7,359 nt of DNA. Source: Reddybacter sp041622675 (GTDB lineage Bacteria; Pseudomonadota; Gammaproteobacteria; Pseudomonadales; Porticoccaceae). Below, one piece after another: positions 6,076 through 7,359 of the stretch (its first letter is position 1; each line of letters begins with the position of its first letter). Both the position numbers and the translations under genes were made by a program. Under the pieces are notes generated by a model. The model was not told the origin of the DNA and made no database searches. It saw only the letters and a list, made by a program, of their open reading frames with translations. The stretch lies in contig JBFJYH010000079.1 in the NCBI GenBank assembly GCA_041622675.1, positions 1-7,359 on the forward strand. The letters run 5' to 3'.

Positions 6076-6660
6076 ATGCCTGATTTTATGCTGCACCCTA
6101 GCGCAATTGTGGATGAAGGTGCTGAAATTGGAGAAGGCTCGCGCGTATGGCACTTCGTACACGTTTGCGGGGGCGCGCGTATAGGCAAGGGAGTTTCACT
6201 TGGCCAAAACGTTTTTGTTGGCAATAAAGTGACTATTGGCGATAACTGCAAAATTCAAAACAACGTTTCTGTCTACGACAATGTATACCTAGAGGATGGT
6301 GTTTTTTGTGGGCCTAGTATGGTTTTTACCAATGTCTACAACCCGCGCTCCTTTATTGAACGAAAAGATGATTATCGCGACACACTGGTAAAGACAGGCG
6401 CCACTTTGGGTGCCAATTGCACCATAGTCTGCGGTGTAACAATCGGAGAATATGCCTTTGTCGGCGCAGGTGCTGTTATCAACAAAAATATACCTGCTTA
6501 TGCATTAGTAGTAGGTGTACCCGGCAAACAAATTGGCTGGATGAGCGAATTTGGCGAGCAACTAAATCTGCCCGTATCTGGCGAAGGTCAAGCCAACTGT
6601 CAACATACAGGCGCTGTTTATCGGCTCACCAATGGCACTCTTCGAAAGGTGGAAGACTAA
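6076..6660 (+). CDS. wbpD: WbpD-like UDP-2-acetamido-3-amino-2,3-dideoxyglucuronate N-acetyltransferase
   Basis: Acetyl-CoA-dependent enzyme that acetylates the 3-amino group made by WbpE, giving UDP-GlcNAc(3NAc)A. It has 194 residues, close to P. aeruginosa WbpD at about 191. The protein is a left-handed beta-helix of hexapeptide repeats, seen as isoleucine- and valine-led units such as IVDEGA, IGEGSR, IGKGVS, VFVGNK and IGDNCK (11-60). The conserved block CGPSMVFTNVYNPRS (78-92) is the usual loop out of the helix. The coil then resumes (GATLGANCTIVCGVTIGEY, 108-126), ending in AINK/VVGVPG-type residues. Such enzymes are normally trimers. The ATG at 6076 is 2 nt after the wbpB stop and has GAGAG 6 nt upstream, inside the end of wbpB. 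A TTG at 6070 would overlap that stop and is less likely. Confidence 0.93.
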   Translation: MPDFMLHPSAIVDEGAEIGEGSRVWHFVHVCGGARIGKGVSLGQNVFVGNKVTIGDNCKIQNNVSVYDNVYLEDGVFCGPSMVFTNVYNPRSFIERKDDYRDTLVKTGATLGANCTIVCGVTIGEYAFVGAGAVINKNIPAYALVVGVPGKQIGWMSEFGEQLNLPVSGEGQANCQHTGAVYRLTNGTLRKVED

Positions 6661-6661
6661 G

Positions 6662-7359
6662 ATGCAGTTTATCGATCTCGCCGCCCAACAAGCTCGTATC
6701 AAGAACAAAATTGATGAGGGCATTCAACGGGTGCTCGCTCATGGCCAGTATATCCTCGGCCCAGAAGTCGATGAGTTAGAAGAAAAGCTAGCTAATTTTA
6801 CAGGTGCAAAGCATTGTATTAGCTGCGCCAACGGTACTGATGCTCTGCAGATTGCGCAAATGGCATTTGGCATTGGCCCAGGTGATGAAGTTATTACACC
6901 TGGGTTCACCTATATTGCTACTGCAGAAACCGTGGCTTTACTAGGCGCAAAACCGGTGTACGTCGATATAGACCCACGCACCTATAATTTAGATCCAGCA
7001 AAGCTTGAAGCAGCAATAACCCCGCGAACAAAAGCCATTATCCCAGTATCCCTTTACGGTCAGTGTGCCGACTTTGATGCTATTAACACAATAGCGAACA
7101 AACATGGCATCCCGGTTATTGAAGACGCCGCTCAAAGCTTTGGCGCCACATATAAAGACAAGCGTTCTTGCAACCTGAGCACCATAGCGACCACAAGTTT
7201 TTTCCCAAGTAAACCCTTGGGTTGTTATGGTGATGGCGGCGCTATGTTCACGAACGATGATGAGCTGGCGGTAACATTGCGACAAATAGCACGTCATGGT
7301 CAGGATCGGCGTTACCACCATAAAAGAATAGGCGTAAACAGTCGGCTTGATACGCTTCA
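6662..7359 (+). CDS. wbpE: WbpE-like UDP-3-keto-sugar aminotransferase (partial, C-terminus off window)
   Basis: PLP-dependent aminotransferase of the DegT/DnrJ/EryC1/StrS family. It uses glutamate to convert the 3-keto product of WbpB into UDP-2-acetamido-3-amino-2,3-dideoxyglucuronate. The frame is open from the ATG to the window edge, giving 232 codons of an expected 360 or so. Visible family marks are FIDLAAQQ (3-10), GQYILGPEVDELE (28-40), SCANGTDAL (54-62) for cofactor phosphate binding, VITPGFTYIATAE (77-89), EDAAQSFGA (154-162) with D155 against the pyridine nitrogen, and SFFPSKPLG (179-187) with K184 as the Schiff-base lysine. The ATG lies 1 nt after the wbpD stop, and GGTGGAAG about 6 nt upstream, inside wbpD, serves as ribosome site, so the two are translationally linked. 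Nothing is broken in the visible part. Confidence 0.93.
   Translation, partial: MQFIDLAAQQARIKNKIDEGIQRVLAHGQYILGPEVDELEEKLANFTGAKHCISCANGTDALQIAQMAFGIGPGDEVITPGFTYIATAETVALLGAKPVYVDIDPRTYNLDPAKLEAAITPRTKAIIPVSLYGQCADFDAINTIANKHGIPVIEDAAQSFGATYKDKRSCNLSTIATTSFFPSKPLGCYGDGGAMFTNDDELAVTLRQIARHGQDRRYHHKRIGVNSRLDTL

Overview
The window reads as part of a chromosomal surface-polysaccharide locus (O-antigen, capsule or exopolysaccharide type) of a Gram-negative bacterium, most likely a marine or environmental gammaproteobacterium. The grounds are an outer-membrane beta-barrel protein, a Wzy/WaaL-family membrane protein, a Pseudomonas-like wbp gene set, Shine-Dalgarno-led genes and mid-range base composition. 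The species cannot be fixed from the sequence.

Layout. Positions 1-699 on the minus strand hold the first 233 codons of an exported beta-barrel protein of the EpsL/BBP2 kind, which runs off the left edge. A gene-free divergent region (700-1264) follows, with a perfect 12-bp palindrome, a long imperfect inverted repeat and a probable promoter and leader for the next gene. Positions 1265-1792 (+) encode a small exported alanine-rich protein built on a strict 15-residue repeat; a strong intrinsic terminator (1810-1837) closes it as a single-gene unit. A second gene-free stretch (1838-2228) carries several hairpins and a 9-bp direct repeat ahead of a polytopic Wzy/O-antigen-ligase family gene (2229-3584). 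Next come a TviB/WbpO-type UDP-N-acetylhexosamine 6-dehydrogenase (3676-4950), a 175-nt gap, and a tightly packed wbpB-wbpD-wbpE run (5126 to the right edge). Gaps inside that run are 1-2 nt, and wbpE is cut by the window end.

How they fit. The dehydrogenase, the WbpB oxidoreductase, the WbpE aminotransferase and the WbpD N-acetyltransferase make up the known route from UDP-GlcNAc through UDP-GlcNAcA and its 3-keto and 3-amino forms to UDP-2,3-diacetamido-2,3-dideoxy-D-glucuronic acid. This is a building block of O-antigens such as P. aeruginosa O5, where WbpI then epimerises it to the manno form. The membrane protein would polymerise or ligate glycan at the periplasmic face. The beta-barrel protein is a plausible outer-membrane partner. 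The alanine-rich protein has no function I can assign and is the most interesting unknown here. I found no tRNA, rRNA, CRISPR array or insertion sequence.
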